Positions 32,186 to 41,485 of a stretch of DNA of 64,000 nt are shown piece after piece. The notes beneath the pieces are model-generated. The model searched no databases and was not told the origin of the DNA. It saw only the letters and a program-made list of their open reading frames with translations. Source of the DNA: Tsukamurella conjunctivitidis (GTDB lineage: Bacteria; Actinomycetota; Actinomycetes; Mycobacteriales; Mycobacteriaceae); assembly GCF_007858475.1 (NCBI RefSeq), contig NZ_VIGX01000002.1, positions 310,001 to 374,000 on the forward strand. The letters are read 5' to 3'. The translations under genes and the position numbers were made by a program. Each line of letters opens with the position of its first letter. Position 1 is the first letter of the stretch.

Positions 32186-32716
32186 TCATGGCTTCTGGAC
32201 CAGCGCGAAGTCCTTGGGCGTCGTGTCGATTCCCCAGACCGCCTGGGCGATGAGATTGCCCGAAGCGTCCTGGTACTGCGACGGCACGTTGATCTCGACG
32301 GCGGCGACCCACAGGTCCTCGGTCGACTTGAGAACCAGCGTCGCGGACGCGGGATCGACGTGGGTGATCGTGTCGAGCTTCGCCTGTCCGCGCTTCGCGT
32401 CGTAGCGCTGGACGGTGAGGAACCAGGGGCGCTCGGTGATGTAGTCGGGCAGCGAGATGACGATCGCCTCGCCCGCCTCGACGGGAAGCTTGACCGGGCG
32501 CTGCGCGGTGTCGCACTGCGCTGCCTGGACGTTGGTGCAGAACTGCATCGGCGCGACGTTCAGCATCGTCTTCCCGACGGTGGCCTGCAGCGCCGGCCGG
32601 GGCTTCGGCTCGTCACGGTTCTTCAGGGCGGCGACGAGGGTGAACGCGAACAGGACGGCCACGGCGACGACGACGGCCGCTCCGGCGAGGAGCAGCTTCG
32701 GGCTGGGCTTGATCAT
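32186..32716 (-). CDS. DUF2771 family exported or membrane-anchored protein
   Basis: A 176-residue protein with one N-terminal helix (about 9-31, LLLAGAAVVVAVAVLFAFTL) and an extracellular domain of the DUF2771 family; NVAPMQFCTNVQAAQCD contains two cysteines likely to form a disulfide. Function unknown. Its M. tuberculosis counterpart (Rv0875c) is likewise next to an MFS gene. It starts 16 bp after the MFS stop, so the two are co-transcribed. Confidence 0.8.
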   Translation of the reverse strand: MIKPSPKLLLAGAAVVVAVAVLFAFTLVAALKNRDEPKPRPALQATVGKTMLNVAPMQFCTNVQAAQCDTAQRPVKLPVEAGEAIVISLPDYITERPWFLTVQRYDAKRGQAKLDTITHVDPASATLVLKSTEDLWVAAVEINVPSQYQDASGNLIAQAVWGIDTTPKDFALVQKP

Positions 32717-32732
32717 CGAAGGACCCCGTTCA

Positions 32733-34439
32733 TCATGAGTGCGCGTTCATCGTGGGTGGGACGTGTTCCGGGCGCTTGCCGCCGAAGTTCGGGATGAGCG
32801 AGCCGCCGCGGTAGGTGAGGACGGTCTGCACGGTGCCGACGACCATGATCGCGGCGACGGTCGCGAAGCCGATCCACAGGGTGGGCGGCAGCAGCACGCC
32901 GAGGGCGGCACCGCCGACCCAGCCGAGCTGCAGCGCGGTCTCCGACCGGCCGAACGCCGAGGCGCGGGACTCGTCGGGGAGGTCGTCCTGGATCGAGGCG
33001 TCGAGCGAGACCTTGCCCAGCGCGGAGACCCCCGACGCGATGAAGGTCACGGCCGCGACGACGACCAGGTTGCCGAAGACGGCCGCGATGATCGCGCCGA
33101 CGGTGGCCGCGACCGTCGCCTGCACGACGATCCGGGCGGGCCGCGGCAGCTGCAGGCGCGCGCCGATGCCGTTGCCGATGAAGTTGCCGATGCCCGCGGC
33201 GGCGCCGACCGCGCCGATCATCATGAGGGACTCGGTGGCGGAGCCGCCCGTCGCCTGCTGCGCCTTGCTGTAGAACGCCACGTACAGCGTGAGGAAGCCG
33301 GTGAGCACGCGGATCGTGGTGTTGCCCCACAGCCCGGTCACCACGCTGCGGCCGAGCGGCACCCGCAGGTTCTTGAACGCCGCCCCGAATCCCGTCCGTC
33401 CCCCGGCGCCCGACACGGACGCCGCGTACTCCGCGTTCCGGGCCATCGCACCGGTGTAGGAGAGCGTCGTCGGGACCTCGCCCGCGGTGCTCTCCACCCG
33501 CTTCGGGATACGCATGCACAGCACCGCGCCGAGCACCGCGAACACCATGAGGGCGTACATGCCGCCCGGGATGTGCAGCATCCGGCTGAGCCCGAACTCG
33601 GCGCCCGAGGCGATCGCGCCGCCCAGGCCGGACCCCACGACCAGGCCGAACAGGGTGAGCCGGGAGTTCACCCGCGCCAGGTCGATCGACGGTGGCAACA
33701 CCCGCGGCACCACCGCGGATTTGAGCACCGAGAAGGATTTGCTCATCACCATCATGGCGAGCGCGCAGGGATAGAGCACCCACGGATCGAAGTTCACCGT
33801 GTTCGCTATCGGGTCGTACTCGCAGTTCGTGATGAGCAGCACCGCGAGCACGACCCGGATCCCGAAGGACGCCGCCAGCGCCACCCGGCGCCCGTGCTGG
33901 ATGCGATCCAGCAGCGGCCCCATGAACGGGGCGATGATCGCGAAGGGCGCGATGTTCACCAGCAGGTACAGCGCGACCTTCGACTTCGACTCGGCCTGCG
34001 CCGCGGCGAAGAACAGGGTGTTCGCCAGCGCGACCATCATCGCGGCGTCGACCGCGTTGTTGAGGATCACCGGGTAGGTGAGCGCGGTGAGGCCGGACTT
34101 GTCGGCACCGTCGGCCGTCGTGGCCTGCCGCCACTTCGCGATCCCCGCCTCGGTGATCTCGCGACTGCGCATCGCCGCCACCCGGGTGACGGTGATCTTG
34201 CGCGGCATCCGCCGCTGCTCCTCCTCGGCCGCGCGCCGGTCGGCGGCGGACGGGGTGTCCTCGAGCGGGGGCAGATGGTGGTTCGTCGTGTACTGCGGCC
34301 GCGCGGCACCGTCCCCGCCGCCGGTCGCCCCCTGCCGCACGGACTGCCCGCTGTGGGCGTGCGGCGTCGGCCCCGGACGGCGCCGGGGCTCGTCGGGGGG
34401 ATACTGCTGCTGCCCCGGATGACCGCTCACGCCGACCAT
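32733..34439 (-). CDS. MFS transporter with long N-terminal tail (Rv0876c-like)
   Basis: A 568-residue transporter. About 110 residues of hydrophilic, Pro/Gln/Arg-rich tail precede the first helix (YPVILNNAVDAAMMVALANTLF); some 12 helices follow. GPLLDRIQHGRR is the motif A loop. In this order the gene pairs with DUF2771. ATG at 34439 begins MVGVSGHPGQQ. It is divergent from DUF3027; substrate unknown. Confidence 0.82.
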   Translation of the reverse strand: MVGVSGHPGQQQYPPDEPRRRPGPTPHAHSGQSVRQGATGGGDGAARPQYTTNHHLPPLEDTPSAADRRAAEEEQRRMPRKITVTRVAAMRSREITEAGIAKWRQATTADGADKSGLTALTYPVILNNAVDAAMMVALANTLFFAAAQAESKSKVALYLLVNIAPFAIIAPFMGPLLDRIQHGRRVALAASFGIRVVLAVLLITNCEYDPIANTVNFDPWVLYPCALAMMVMSKSFSVLKSAVVPRVLPPSIDLARVNSRLTLFGLVVGSGLGGAIASGAEFGLSRMLHIPGGMYALMVFAVLGAVLCMRIPKRVESTAGEVPTTLSYTGAMARNAEYAASVSGAGGRTGFGAAFKNLRVPLGRSVVTGLWGNTTIRVLTGFLTLYVAFYSKAQQATGGSATESLMMIGAVGAAAGIGNFIGNGIGARLQLPRPARIVVQATVAATVGAIIAAVFGNLVVVAAVTFIASGVSALGKVSLDASIQDDLPDESRASAFGRSETALQLGWVGGAALGVLLPPTLWIGFATVAAIMVVGTVQTVLTYRGGSLIPNFGGKRPEHVPPTMNAHS

Positions 34440-34525
34440 TGTTCCGCATCCGCGGCGATGCCGTCTGCGGGGGCGTGTGCCGCCCGCCTGCACCTGCGCG
34501 CCCGCCATCCGGCACAATCGGACGG

Positions 34526-35254
34526 GTGAGTTCCGCATTGCAGTCAGGCGCCGCGGTCGACCTCGCGCGCGCCGTACTCGAGGCCGACGAGGGCGCCCGC
34601 GTGGGTGCGCACGTCGCCACGGTCGTCGAGGACGAGTTCGCGGTGGCCCATTACTTCGAGGCCGACCTGCCCGCCTACCGCGGCTGGCAGTGGTGCGCCG
34701 TGATCGCCGCCACCCCCGGTGGTGACCTCACCGTCTCCGAGACCGCCCTGCTGCCCGGCCCCGGCTCGCTCACCGCGCCCGAATGGGTGCCGTGGGAGGA
34801 GCGGATCCGCGCGGGCGACCTGGCCCCGGGCGACGTGCTGCCGCCCCGCGAGAACGATGCGCGCATCGAGCCCGGTCACACCCTCTCGGGGGACCCCGCG
34901 GTGGACGAGGTGGCCGGCGAGATCGGTGTGAACCTCGAGCGCGTGATGTCGCGGATCGGACGCCTCGACGCCGCCGAGCGCTGGCTGGCCGGCGACTTCG
35001 GTCCCGAATCGGAGATGGCCCGCGCCACCCGCTACCACTGCGGCGACTGCGCCTTCTTCCTGCCGCTGGCCGGCGCGCTGGGCGCCGCGTTCGGCGCGTG
35101 CGGCAACGAGTACTCCGCCGACGGCCGCGTCGTGCACGCGCACTACGGCTGCGGCGCGCACTCCTCGGTGACGGCACCGTCGGGCCAGGGGAGCCCCGCG
35201 TACGAGCCCTACGACGACGGCGCCGTCGAGAAGGTCCCCGCCGAGCAGGCCTGA
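34526..35254 (+). CDS. DUF3027 family protein
   Basis: A 242-residue soluble protein of the mycobacterial DUF3027 family, function unknown. YHCGDCAFFLPLAGALGAAFGAC and HYGCGAHS hold cysteine and histidine residues that could bind a metal. GTG at 34526 lies 7 nt after CACAAT, probably leaderless. The next gene begins 1 bp after the stop, so it is co-transcribed with the sacsin-like ATPase. Confidence 0.85.
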   Translation: MSSALQSGAAVDLARAVLEADEGARVGAHVATVVEDEFAVAHYFEADLPAYRGWQWCAVIAATPGGDLTVSETALLPGPGSLTAPEWVPWEERIRAGDLAPGDVLPPRENDARIEPGHTLSGDPAVDEVAGEIGVNLERVMSRIGRLDAAERWLAGDFGPESEMARATRYHCGDCAFFLPLAGALGAAFGACGNEYSADGRVVHAHYGCGAHSSVTAPSGQGSPAYEPYDDGAVEKVPAEQA

Positions 35255-35255
35255 C

Positions 35256-37793
35256 ATGGCCGCCGATCCGTTCGGTACGGCCGCGCTGCGCCGCGCGACC
35301 CTCGCCGCCTGGCGCGATTCGCCCACGCGCGCCGCGGAGGACCTCGCCGCGGAGCGGGACCTGGTCACCGTCGGCTATCGCGATCGGGTCGCGGTCGAGC
35401 TGGCGCAGAACGCCGCCGACGCCGCCACCACCGCGGGGATCCCCGGGGAGCTGGCCGTGTGGACCGATGCCGACGGCGTGCACGTCGCCAACACCGGCGC
35501 CCCGCTGTCGAAGGCGGGGGTCGCCTCCCTCGCCGCGCTGCGCGTCTCGCCCAAGGCCGGTGTCTCCGGGGGCGCCACTCCTACCATCGGACGGTTCGGG
35601 GTCGGCTTCGCCGCGGTCCTGACCGTGACCGATCACGTCGAGATCCGTTCGGCCGAGGGCGGGATCGCCTTCTCCGCCGAGCGCTCCCGGGCGGACGCCG
35701 GGCTCGCCGACGTCGCCGCGATGCGGCTGCCCTATCCGGTGGCGACGCCGCCGCGGGAGGGCTTCGCCACGGAGGTCGTACTGGTCGGTGCCGACGCCGG
35801 GTTGCTCGCCGAGTTCGCGGCGCAGGCCGAGGACCTCCTGCTCGACCTCCCCGCGCTGGCGGCCATCACCGTGGGCGAGGAGCGGTTCGCCACGCCCGAT
35901 CTCGTGACCGGTCACGGCCCGCACGCGCGCTGGGTCATCGGCGCGGATCCTCGCTTCTTGCACGCGCCGACCCGCACCGACGAGCCGCTGACCCTGCCGG
36001 TGCGGGTGATCGCGGACCTGCCGACCACGCCTGATCGTCGTCGTCTGCATCCCGACGCCGACGTCGCCCTCGCCGCCCGCGGTTACGCCGCCTTCGTGGC
36101 CGCCCAACCGGATCCGCTGCCGCTGCTGCCGCCGCGCCGCCCGCCCTCCGGCCCCGTCGACGCGCTGCTGCGCGAGGCCGTCGAGGACGAGTTGCGCGGG
36201 CACGCCTGGGTCCCCGGTCCCGACGGTGCGCGGCTGCGCCCGGACCGGGCCGCGGTCCTGCCCGGCCTCACCCCCGAACTGAACACCCTGCTGCGCGAAC
36301 AACTCCCGCTGGTCCCGCCCGCCCTGTCGTCGGCGCCGGACGCGGCACGACTGGTCGCCCTCGGCGCCCGCGAGCTGACCGCGGCGGACCTCGCCGACGC
36401 GGCGCCCCGGGACCGCGAGCCCGCCTGGTACGGCGAGCTGTACGCCGCGCTCGACGCCGCGCGGCTCCCCGCCGAGGAACTGGGCGCGCTGCCGGTACCG
36501 CTCGCCGACGGCCGCGTCGTGACCGGCGCGCGCGGCGCGGCGCTGGTCGCGGGCGACGCCGCGCCGCTGGCGCTGGTCACCTGGGCGCGGATCGTGCACC
36601 CCGCGGCGCAGCACCCGCTGCTCGAGCGAGCGGGCGCGCGCCGGCTCGCCGCCGCCGACCTGCTCGGCGATCCCGCCCTGCGGGAGGAGGTGGGCCGCAT
36701 CGACTGGGAGGCCGGGCCCACCGACGAGGACATCGAGCTCACCGAGGCCGTACTGGGCCTGCTCGGCGACGGCGGCACCGTCGGGCCGACCTTCCTGGGC
36801 CTGCTCCCCGTCCCGGGCGACGACGGTGCCCTGTACCCCGCGGACGAGCTGCTGGCGGCCGCAGCGCCCCTCCGGGAGGCGCTGGGGGAGGACCACCCGT
36901 ACGGCACCGTCGCCCTCGACTTCGAGGCCCGGCACCCCGCGGCGGCGCTGCGCGCGATCGGGGTGGGCTGGTCCTTCGGCGTACTCCGCGAGCCGCTCCC
37001 GACCGGGCCCGACCCGACGCTCGACGGCGCCGACGAGTGGTGGGCGCAGCTGCCCGCCGAACCCGACGAGCTGATCGCCGTCCGCGACCTGGACCTGGTC
37101 GAGCACTGGGACCCCGCGTACGCGCTGCTCGCGGAACTGCCGGGCGTGCTGGACGATCCGGACGGCTACACCGCGTGGTGGCTGCACCACCGGACCGGAC
37201 TCGGGCGGCTGCGGTCCCCGGACGACACGACCTTCGCCGGCCTGCTCGACCCGTGCACGCACCCCGCGGCGCCCCGCCTGCGGGCGGCGCTGCTGCACGC
37301 CGTCCGCACCGACGCCGACGCGCAGGTGCTGGCCGACGCTCTCGCCGACCCCGCGCGCACGCCCGCGCCCGACGTGGTGATCGCGGCGCACCGGGCGATC
37401 GCGGGGCGACGCCTCCCCGAGCTCCCGGCCCGGGTCCGCGGCATCGACGGGGAGGTCCTCGACGCCGAGGACGCCGCCGTGCTCGACGTTCCGCACGCCC
37501 GGTTCACCGCGGCGTCGCTCGTCTTCGGCGGGCTGGACGTCGCGGCTGCACTGGCCGACACCCTGGACCTGCCGCTCGCGGGCGCCGAGCCCGTCGGGGT
37601 CCCGGCCGGCGGCGCGCGGTTCGCCCGCGGCGCGCACCCCGGCGTCACCCTCGCCCAGTCGCTCGGGGAACTGCCCGCCGCGGCGGAGGTGCACGTGCAC
37701 GACGACCTCGTCGTGACGGCGGGCCGGGCCGAGCGCCGCGTCCCGTACGTGGTCGTCGACGGTGTCCTGCACGTACAGTCGGGACGGTGGTGA
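35256..37793 (+). CDS. Sacsin-like N-terminal GHKL ATPase domain protein
   Basis: An 845-residue protein of the sacsin N-terminal ATP-binding family. The Bergerat-fold ATPase is intact: N-box E48-L-A-Q-N52 (ELAQNAADA), G1 loop GVHVANTGAPL (74-84) and G2 IGRFGVGFAAVLTVTD (111-126). The remaining about 600 residues are Ala/Asp/Leu-rich with no recognised domain. Related proteins are HSP90-like; some bacterial homologues sit near defence or repair genes, but no such partner is seen here. It overlaps the PAP2 gene by 4 bp. Confidence 0.85.
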   Translation: MAADPFGTAALRRATLAAWRDSPTRAAEDLAAERDLVTVGYRDRVAVELAQNAADAATTAGIPGELAVWTDADGVHVANTGAPLSKAGVASLAALRVSPKAGVSGGATPTIGRFGVGFAAVLTVTDHVEIRSAEGGIAFSAERSRADAGLADVAAMRLPYPVATPPREGFATEVVLVGADAGLLAEFAAQAEDLLLDLPALAAITVGEERFATPDLVTGHGPHARWVIGADPRFLHAPTRTDEPLTLPVRVIADLPTTPDRRRLHPDADVALAARGYAAFVAAQPDPLPLLPPRRPPSGPVDALLREAVEDELRGHAWVPGPDGARLRPDRAAVLPGLTPELNTLLREQLPLVPPALSSAPDAARLVALGARELTAADLADAAPRDREPAWYGELYAALDAARLPAEELGALPVPLADGRVVTGARGAALVAGDAAPLALVTWARIVHPAAQHPLLERAGARRLAAADLLGDPALREEVGRIDWEAGPTDEDIELTEAVLGLLGDGGTVGPTFLGLLPVPGDDGALYPADELLAAAAPLREALGEDHPYGTVALDFEARHPAAALRAIGVGWSFGVLREPLPTGPDPTLDGADEWWAQLPAEPDELIAVRDLDLVEHWDPAYALLAELPGVLDDPDGYTAWWLHHRTGLGRLRSPDDTTFAGLLDPCTHPAAPRLRAALLHAVRTDADAQVLADALADPARTPAPDVVIAAHRAIAGRRLPELPARVRGIDGEVLDAEDAAVLDVPHARFTAASLVFGGLDVAAALADTLDLPLAGAEPVGVPAGGARFARGAHPGVTLAQSLGELPAAAEVHVHDDLVVTAGRAERRVPYVVVDGVLHVQSGRW

Positions 37794-38383
37794 CCGACGG
37801 AGACATGTGGCCCAACCCCGTCGATCAGGGTGCGCTCGACTGGATGCTCTCGATCCGCGGGGAGGCGCTGACCACCGCGGTCCGCGCGGTCACGACGGTG
37901 GGCAACACCGCGTCGATGTGGGCGATCGGCATCGCCGGGTTCCTCTATCTGCTGCTGCGCCGCAAGGACCGGGTGTGGGCGCTGTACTGCGGACTCACCC
38001 AATTGTTCGGGCTCGTGCTGATGGTCGTGCTCAAGGACCTCTTCGGGCGGGAGCGGCCACCGATCCCGCCGCGGCTCGTCGAGATCGCTTCGGAGAGCTT
38101 TCCATCGGGGCACGCGCTGAACTCGATGGTGGTGTTCGGGACCTTCGCCGTGGCCGCCCACGCGCTCTCGGGCCGACGCTGGCCCTTCGCCGCGGCGCTC
38201 GCGGCGACCGTCGCGATCGGACTGAGCCGGGTGTACCTGGCCGCGCACTGGCTGCTCGACGTCGTCGCCGGCTGGGCGATCGGCGCGCTCGTGATCGCCG
38301 CGGGCCTTCTTGTGTTGCGTCTCACACGAGGCCGCGCTGGGCTCCCCGATCCCCGCGCCGGGCCGCCCGCCGCTGCAGGGTGA
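37790..38383 (+). CDS. PAP2-family phosphatase (membrane)
   Basis: A 197-residue integral membrane lipid phosphatase. All three catalytic motifs are seen: KDLFGRERP, PSGHA and SRVYLAAHWLLDV. The family dephosphorylates lipid phosphates or undecaprenyl pyrophosphate on the outer face of the membrane. GTG at 37790 overlaps the ATPase stop (GTGA); ATG at 37805 is an alternative. Its end overlaps the convergent DUF2530 gene by 62 bp. Confidence 0.88.
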   Translation: MTDGDMWPNPVDQGALDWMLSIRGEALTTAVRAVTTVGNTASMWAIGIAGFLYLLLRRKDRVWALYCGLTQLFGLVLMVVLKDLFGRERPPIPPRLVEIASESFPSGHALNSMVVFGTFAVAAHALSGRRWPFAAALAATVAIGLSRVYLAAHWLLDVVAGWAIGALVIAAGLLVLRLTRGRAGLPDPRAGPPAAAG

Positions 38384-38591
38384 GGACGGCCGCCCCGAAG
38401 GCGCCGACGCCGACCCCGCAGGCGCAGACGATCCACGCCTCGCCGAAGGTCGAGCGCGCGAGGAGGGTGATCACGAGGGCGATCGCGAACGCAACGGTTC
38501 CGGCGATCACGACGGGCCGGGGTTCCGTCGCCGCGCGGGGGAGATCGGGTGCCGTGACCGCATTTCCAAGGTCGTTCCCTTGCAGATTCAC
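38322..38591 (-). CDS. DUF2530 family membrane protein (Rv0879c-like)
   Basis: An 89-residue membrane protein with two helices (about 27-46 and 53-72) and a basic tail. The family is restricted to mycobacterial relatives; function unknown. Convergent with and overlapping the PAP2 gene at its 3' end, so both transcripts would pair over 62 bases. Confidence 0.75.
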   Translation of the reverse strand: MNLQGNDLGNAVTAPDLPRAATEPRPVVIAGTVAFAIALVITLLARSTFGEAWIVCACGVGVGAFGAAVLTLQRRAARRGDRGAQRGLV

Positions 38592-38646
38592 AGTTACTCC
38601 CGGGGTTCATGCGCGGAATTGCTCTCGCCAGATGTACTCTAGCGCC

Positions 38647-39087
38647 GTGACTGACAATGACGATCGGCTGGCGGGAGATCTTGCTCTCGCCACCGTGCGG
38701 TTCGCCCGCCACCTCCGCGGCCGGCGTCGCGATTCGCTCGTCTCCTTGACGCAGCTCTCCGCGCTCAACGCGCTCGCGAACGACGGGCCGCTCACGCCCG
38801 GCCAGCTCGCGGCACGGGAGCGCGTGCAGCCACCGTCGATGACCAGGGTCATCGCCTCCCTCGCCGACCTGGGACTGGTCCGGCGCGCCCCGCACCCCAC
38901 CGACGGCCGCCAGGTGATCGTGAGCCTCTCCGACGAGGGCGAACAGGTCATCACGGGCGAGGCCGCGGCCCGCGAGGCGTGGCTGCGCGGCAAGCTCGAC
39001 GAGCTCGCGCCCGAAGAGCGCGCGACGCTCAACGACGCCGTGCGCATTCTCAACGGCCTCATCGCCGCGGAAGAGAAGCAGAGCTGA
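38647..39087 (+). CDS. MarR family transcriptional regulator (Rv0880-like)
   Basis: A 146-residue regulator: winged HTH with LTPGQLAARERVQPPSMTRVIASL, wing PHPTDGRQVIVSL. GTG at 38647 follows TACTCT by 6 nt (leaderless). Its M. tuberculosis counterpart is Rv0880, reported to act in hypoxia and stress responses. A bidirectional terminator follows. The target genes are not evident here. Confidence 0.9.
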   Translation: MTDNDDRLAGDLALATVRFARHLRGRRRDSLVSLTQLSALNALANDGPLTPGQLAARERVQPPSMTRVIASLADLGLVRRAPHPTDGRQVIVSLSDEGEQVITGEAAAREAWLRGKLDELAPEERATLNDAVRILNGLIAAEEKQS

Positions 39088-39116
39088 ATCCCCGGCGGAA
39101 TCCCGATCAATAACCG

Positions 39117-39151
39117 AACGGCCCTATCGGATCGATTCCGATAGGGCCGTT
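39117..39151. terminator. Bidirectional terminator
   Basis: AACGGCCCTATCGGA (39117-39131) pairs exactly with TCCGATAGGGCCGTT (39137-39151) over a 5-nt loop, followed by CCTTTCTCG. It separates marR from the convergent Eis-like gene and can serve both. Confidence 0.85.
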
Positions 39152-39188
39152 CCTTTCTCGTATTGCTACGTCGGTTGTCGCCGTTCTT

Positions 39189-40340
39189 TCAGAACGAAGT
39201 CCCGAGTTCGGGTTGACGATCCGTGCGAAAAACCGACAGTGCGCCGATATCGCCCGTGATCCGACCGGCGCGCGCCATCGTGTCCGGTGACACGGCACCG
39301 AGGTAGAGCCCCGCCAGTGTCGGCCCGGACAGCGAGACCGACGGTTCCTCCTCCGTGGTGCGGCACTGCGCGACGCCGCCGGAGACGGTGAGCCGGTGGG
39401 CCCGCCCGTCGACGCCGAGGACGAGATCGGCGTCCGACGCGTAGGTGCGCGCCTCCAGCGCCGCCGGCAGGTCGATGAACTTCAGCCACAGCCGGTCCTT
39501 ACGGTCGGTGACCTTCACCGACCGCGGGTCGACGAGCATCTCGCGCAACGGGTGATCGGACGGCAGGTCGGCGATCACCTCGTCGAAGATGTCCAGGCCG
39601 AGCACCGTCTGCCACAGGTCGGCCGCCGCGTCGTCGGTCAGCGCCTTGACGTCGTCGAGCTGTGCGCGGTCCTTCTCGTCCACGCGGTAGGTGACGTAGC
39701 CGTCGGGGTGCAGCAGGTAGCGGCGGGCCGATCCGCCCCAGCGCGCCCACTCGGGGTCGGCGTGGAACAGCTCCCAGAACTGCTCCGCCGAGGCCGATCC
39801 CGGTGTGGCGGCGTGCCATCGGCGATAGAGCTCCTCGACGGCCCCCTTCGCCGCGGCGCCCTCGACGGCGCGCGTACGCAGCGGCCCCGGGCGCGGATCG
39901 CGGAGGCGCGCGGTGCGCCGGGCGATCGTCACCTCGTCGATCGACGTCGCGACGCCGTAGCCGAAGCGCTCGTAGATGGTCCCCTCGCTCGCGGTGAGGA
40001 TGGACACCGCGGCGCCCTCCGCGCGGTAGCGGGCGTGCAGTTCGTCGAGCATGCCGCGCAGCACGCCGAGCCGACGGTGGCTGGGCGCCACGGAGACCCA
40101 GGTGACGCCCGGCGCGGCGAGCTGCGTGCCGCCCGGCACCGTCAGGGTGAGGGCGAAGGAGCCCGCCACGCCGACGAGGGCGCCGTCCGTGGTGTCGCGG
40201 GCGACGACGAACCGATCCAGGTCCAGGGTGCGCCGGATCAGGGGCTGCGCTTCGGCGTCGAAGGGGGAGCCGAAGGCGCGCACGTCCTGCGCGAACATCT
40301 CCGGCCAGTCGGACTCGGTGGCGGTACGGATCTCGATCAC
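39189..40340 (-). CDS. Eis-like GNAT acetyltransferase
   Basis: A 383-residue enzyme with the Eis layout: N-terminal GNAT domain with the acetyl-CoA loop VSVAPSHRRLGVLRGML, a middle GNAT-like domain and a C-terminal SCP2-like domain ending in -SF. Eis proteins acetylate aminoglycosides at several amines and also proteins. GTG at 40340 is the chosen start; TAATAT lies 8 nt upstream (leaderless). Confidence 0.85.
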   Translation of the reverse strand: MIEIRTATESDWPEMFAQDVRAFGSPFDAEAQPLIRRTLDLDRFVVARDTTDGALVGVAGSFALTLTVPGGTQLAAPGVTWVSVAPSHRRLGVLRGMLDELHARYRAEGAAVSILTASEGTIYERFGYGVATSIDEVTIARRTARLRDPRPGPLRTRAVEGAAAKGAVEELYRRWHAATPGSASAEQFWELFHADPEWARWGGSARRYLLHPDGYVTYRVDEKDRAQLDDVKALTDDAAADLWQTVLGLDIFDEVIADLPSDHPLREMLVDPRSVKVTDRKDRLWLKFIDLPAALEARTYASDADLVLGVDGRAHRLTVSGGVAQCRTTEEEPSVSLSGPTLAGLYLGAVSPDTMARAGRITGDIGALSVFRTDRQPELGTSF

Positions 40341-40348
40341 GTAGTTCG

Positions 40349-40355
40349 ATATTAG
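40349..40355. promoter_or_regulatory. Overlapping -10 boxes of two divergent genes
   Basis: TAATAT on the minus strand (40354-40349) and TATTAG on the plus strand (40350-40355) overlap almost completely. Each lies 8-9 nt before a GTG, so the Eis-like and SpoU genes appear to start from one shared site, and only one polymerase could occupy it at a time. Confidence 0.45.
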
Positions 40356-40364
40356 GCTGGTGGG

Positions 40365-41171
40365 GTGCAGGCGCAACCGATTTATCCGATTCGCGACGCG
40401 GATGATCCGCGCCTGCGCGACTTCCGCGACCTGTCCGCCGCCGACAAGCGACCGGACCTCGCGCGCGGTGTCGTGCTGGCCGAGGGAGTACCGGTCGTGG
40501 AGCGGATGCTGGCCTCGCGGTTCGTGCCGCACGCGATCATGGGCGTCGAGTCGAAAATCGCACGCCTGGACGGCCTCGCCCCCGAGGTGCCGCGCTACCT
40601 GGTGACCGCGGAGCTCATGGCTCGGGTGGTCGGCTTCCACCTCAACCGCGGGGTGCTCGCGGCCGCGCGCCGGCCCGCGCCGCTGGAGGCGGGGTCGCTG
40701 CTCGACGGCGCGCGCACCGTCGTCGTGCTCGAGGGCGTCAACGACCACGAGAACCTCGGCTCGATCTTCCGCAACGGCGCGGGCCTGAGCGCCGACGCCG
40801 TGCTGTTCGGCCCGCGCTGCTCGGACCCGCTGTACCGCCGTGCGGTGCGGGTGTCGATGGGGCACGTGCTGCTGGTGCCCTTCGCGCATCTGCCCGCGTC
40901 CGGGTGGCCCGCCCCGGGGCTGGGCGTGCTGGCGGAGCACGGCTTCCGGACGGTCGCGCTGACCCCGTCGGGGGAGTCGACGGTGGCGGAGGCCGTCGCG
41001 GGTGGGCCGGAGCGGGTGGCGTACCTGGTGGGTGCCGAGGGGCCGGGACTGGCACCGGAGACGATGGCCGCGGCCGACGTGCGGGCGCGGATCCCGATGT
41101 CGCGCGGGACCGATTCCCTCAACGTCGCGACCGCCGCGGCGCTCGCGCTCTACGAGCGCGCCCGCACGTGA
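40365..41171 (+). CDS. SpoU/TrmH-type RNA methyltransferase (Rv0881-like)
   Basis: A 268-residue 2'-O-ribose methyltransferase with the deep-knot SPOUT fold: VVLEGVNDHENLGSIFRNG (motif 1), AYLVGAEGPGL (motif 2) and IPMSRGTDSLNVATAAAL (motif 3) are all present. An N-terminal substrate-binding region precedes. The target may be rRNA or tRNA. It overlaps the next gene by 4 bp. Confidence 0.92.
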   Translation: MQAQPIYPIRDADDPRLRDFRDLSAADKRPDLARGVVLAEGVPVVERMLASRFVPHAIMGVESKIARLDGLAPEVPRYLVTAELMARVVGFHLNRGVLAAARRPAPLEAGSLLDGARTVVVLEGVNDHENLGSIFRNGAGLSADAVLFGPRCSDPLYRRAVRVSMGHVLLVPFAHLPASGWPAPGLGVLAEHGFRTVALTPSGESTVAEAVAGGPERVAYLVGAEGPGLAPETMAAADVRARIPMSRGTDSLNVATAAALALYERART

Positions 41172-41449
41172 GCGCGCCCCGGTACACGCCGTGGATCACC
41201 GGTACCGCGGTCGCGGTGGTCGTGGCGATGCTCGGCGGGGGCGTGCTGTCCGGCCTGTTCGTGGCGGTGATGGCGGTGCACCGGTGGCTCGGTCTGTTCC
41301 TCCTCGCGCTGGGTACCGCGGGGGCGGTACCGGTGCTCACCGCGTACCGTCGGCGCCCGGTTGCCCGGTGGTTCTGCGCGGGCGTCGCCGGGGCGGTCGT
41401 GTTCGCCTGGCTCGCGGCCGTCGTCGCGCTGTCGAGCGGGCTCGTCTGA
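41168..41449 (+). CDS. Small membrane protein (Rv0882-like)
   Basis: A 93-residue membrane protein with three hydrophobic helices (about 8-33, 38-58 and 67-90). GTG overlaps the methyltransferase stop (GTGA). Possibly DUF2537; no function is known. Confidence 0.72.
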   Translation: MSAPRYTPWITGTAVAVVVAMLGGGVLSGLFVAVMAVHRWLGLFLLALGTAGAVPVLTAYRRRPVARWFCAGVAGAVVFAWLAAVVALSSGLV

Positions 41450-41485
41450 GACCCCGCCGGAAAACTTAGGACTACTATCGGACGG

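Noticed and set aside
34770-37772. Minus-strand open frame of 1000 codons
   Set aside because: Antisense of the DUF3027 and sacsin-like ATPase genes, with Arg/Gly/Asp-rich composition and no domains.
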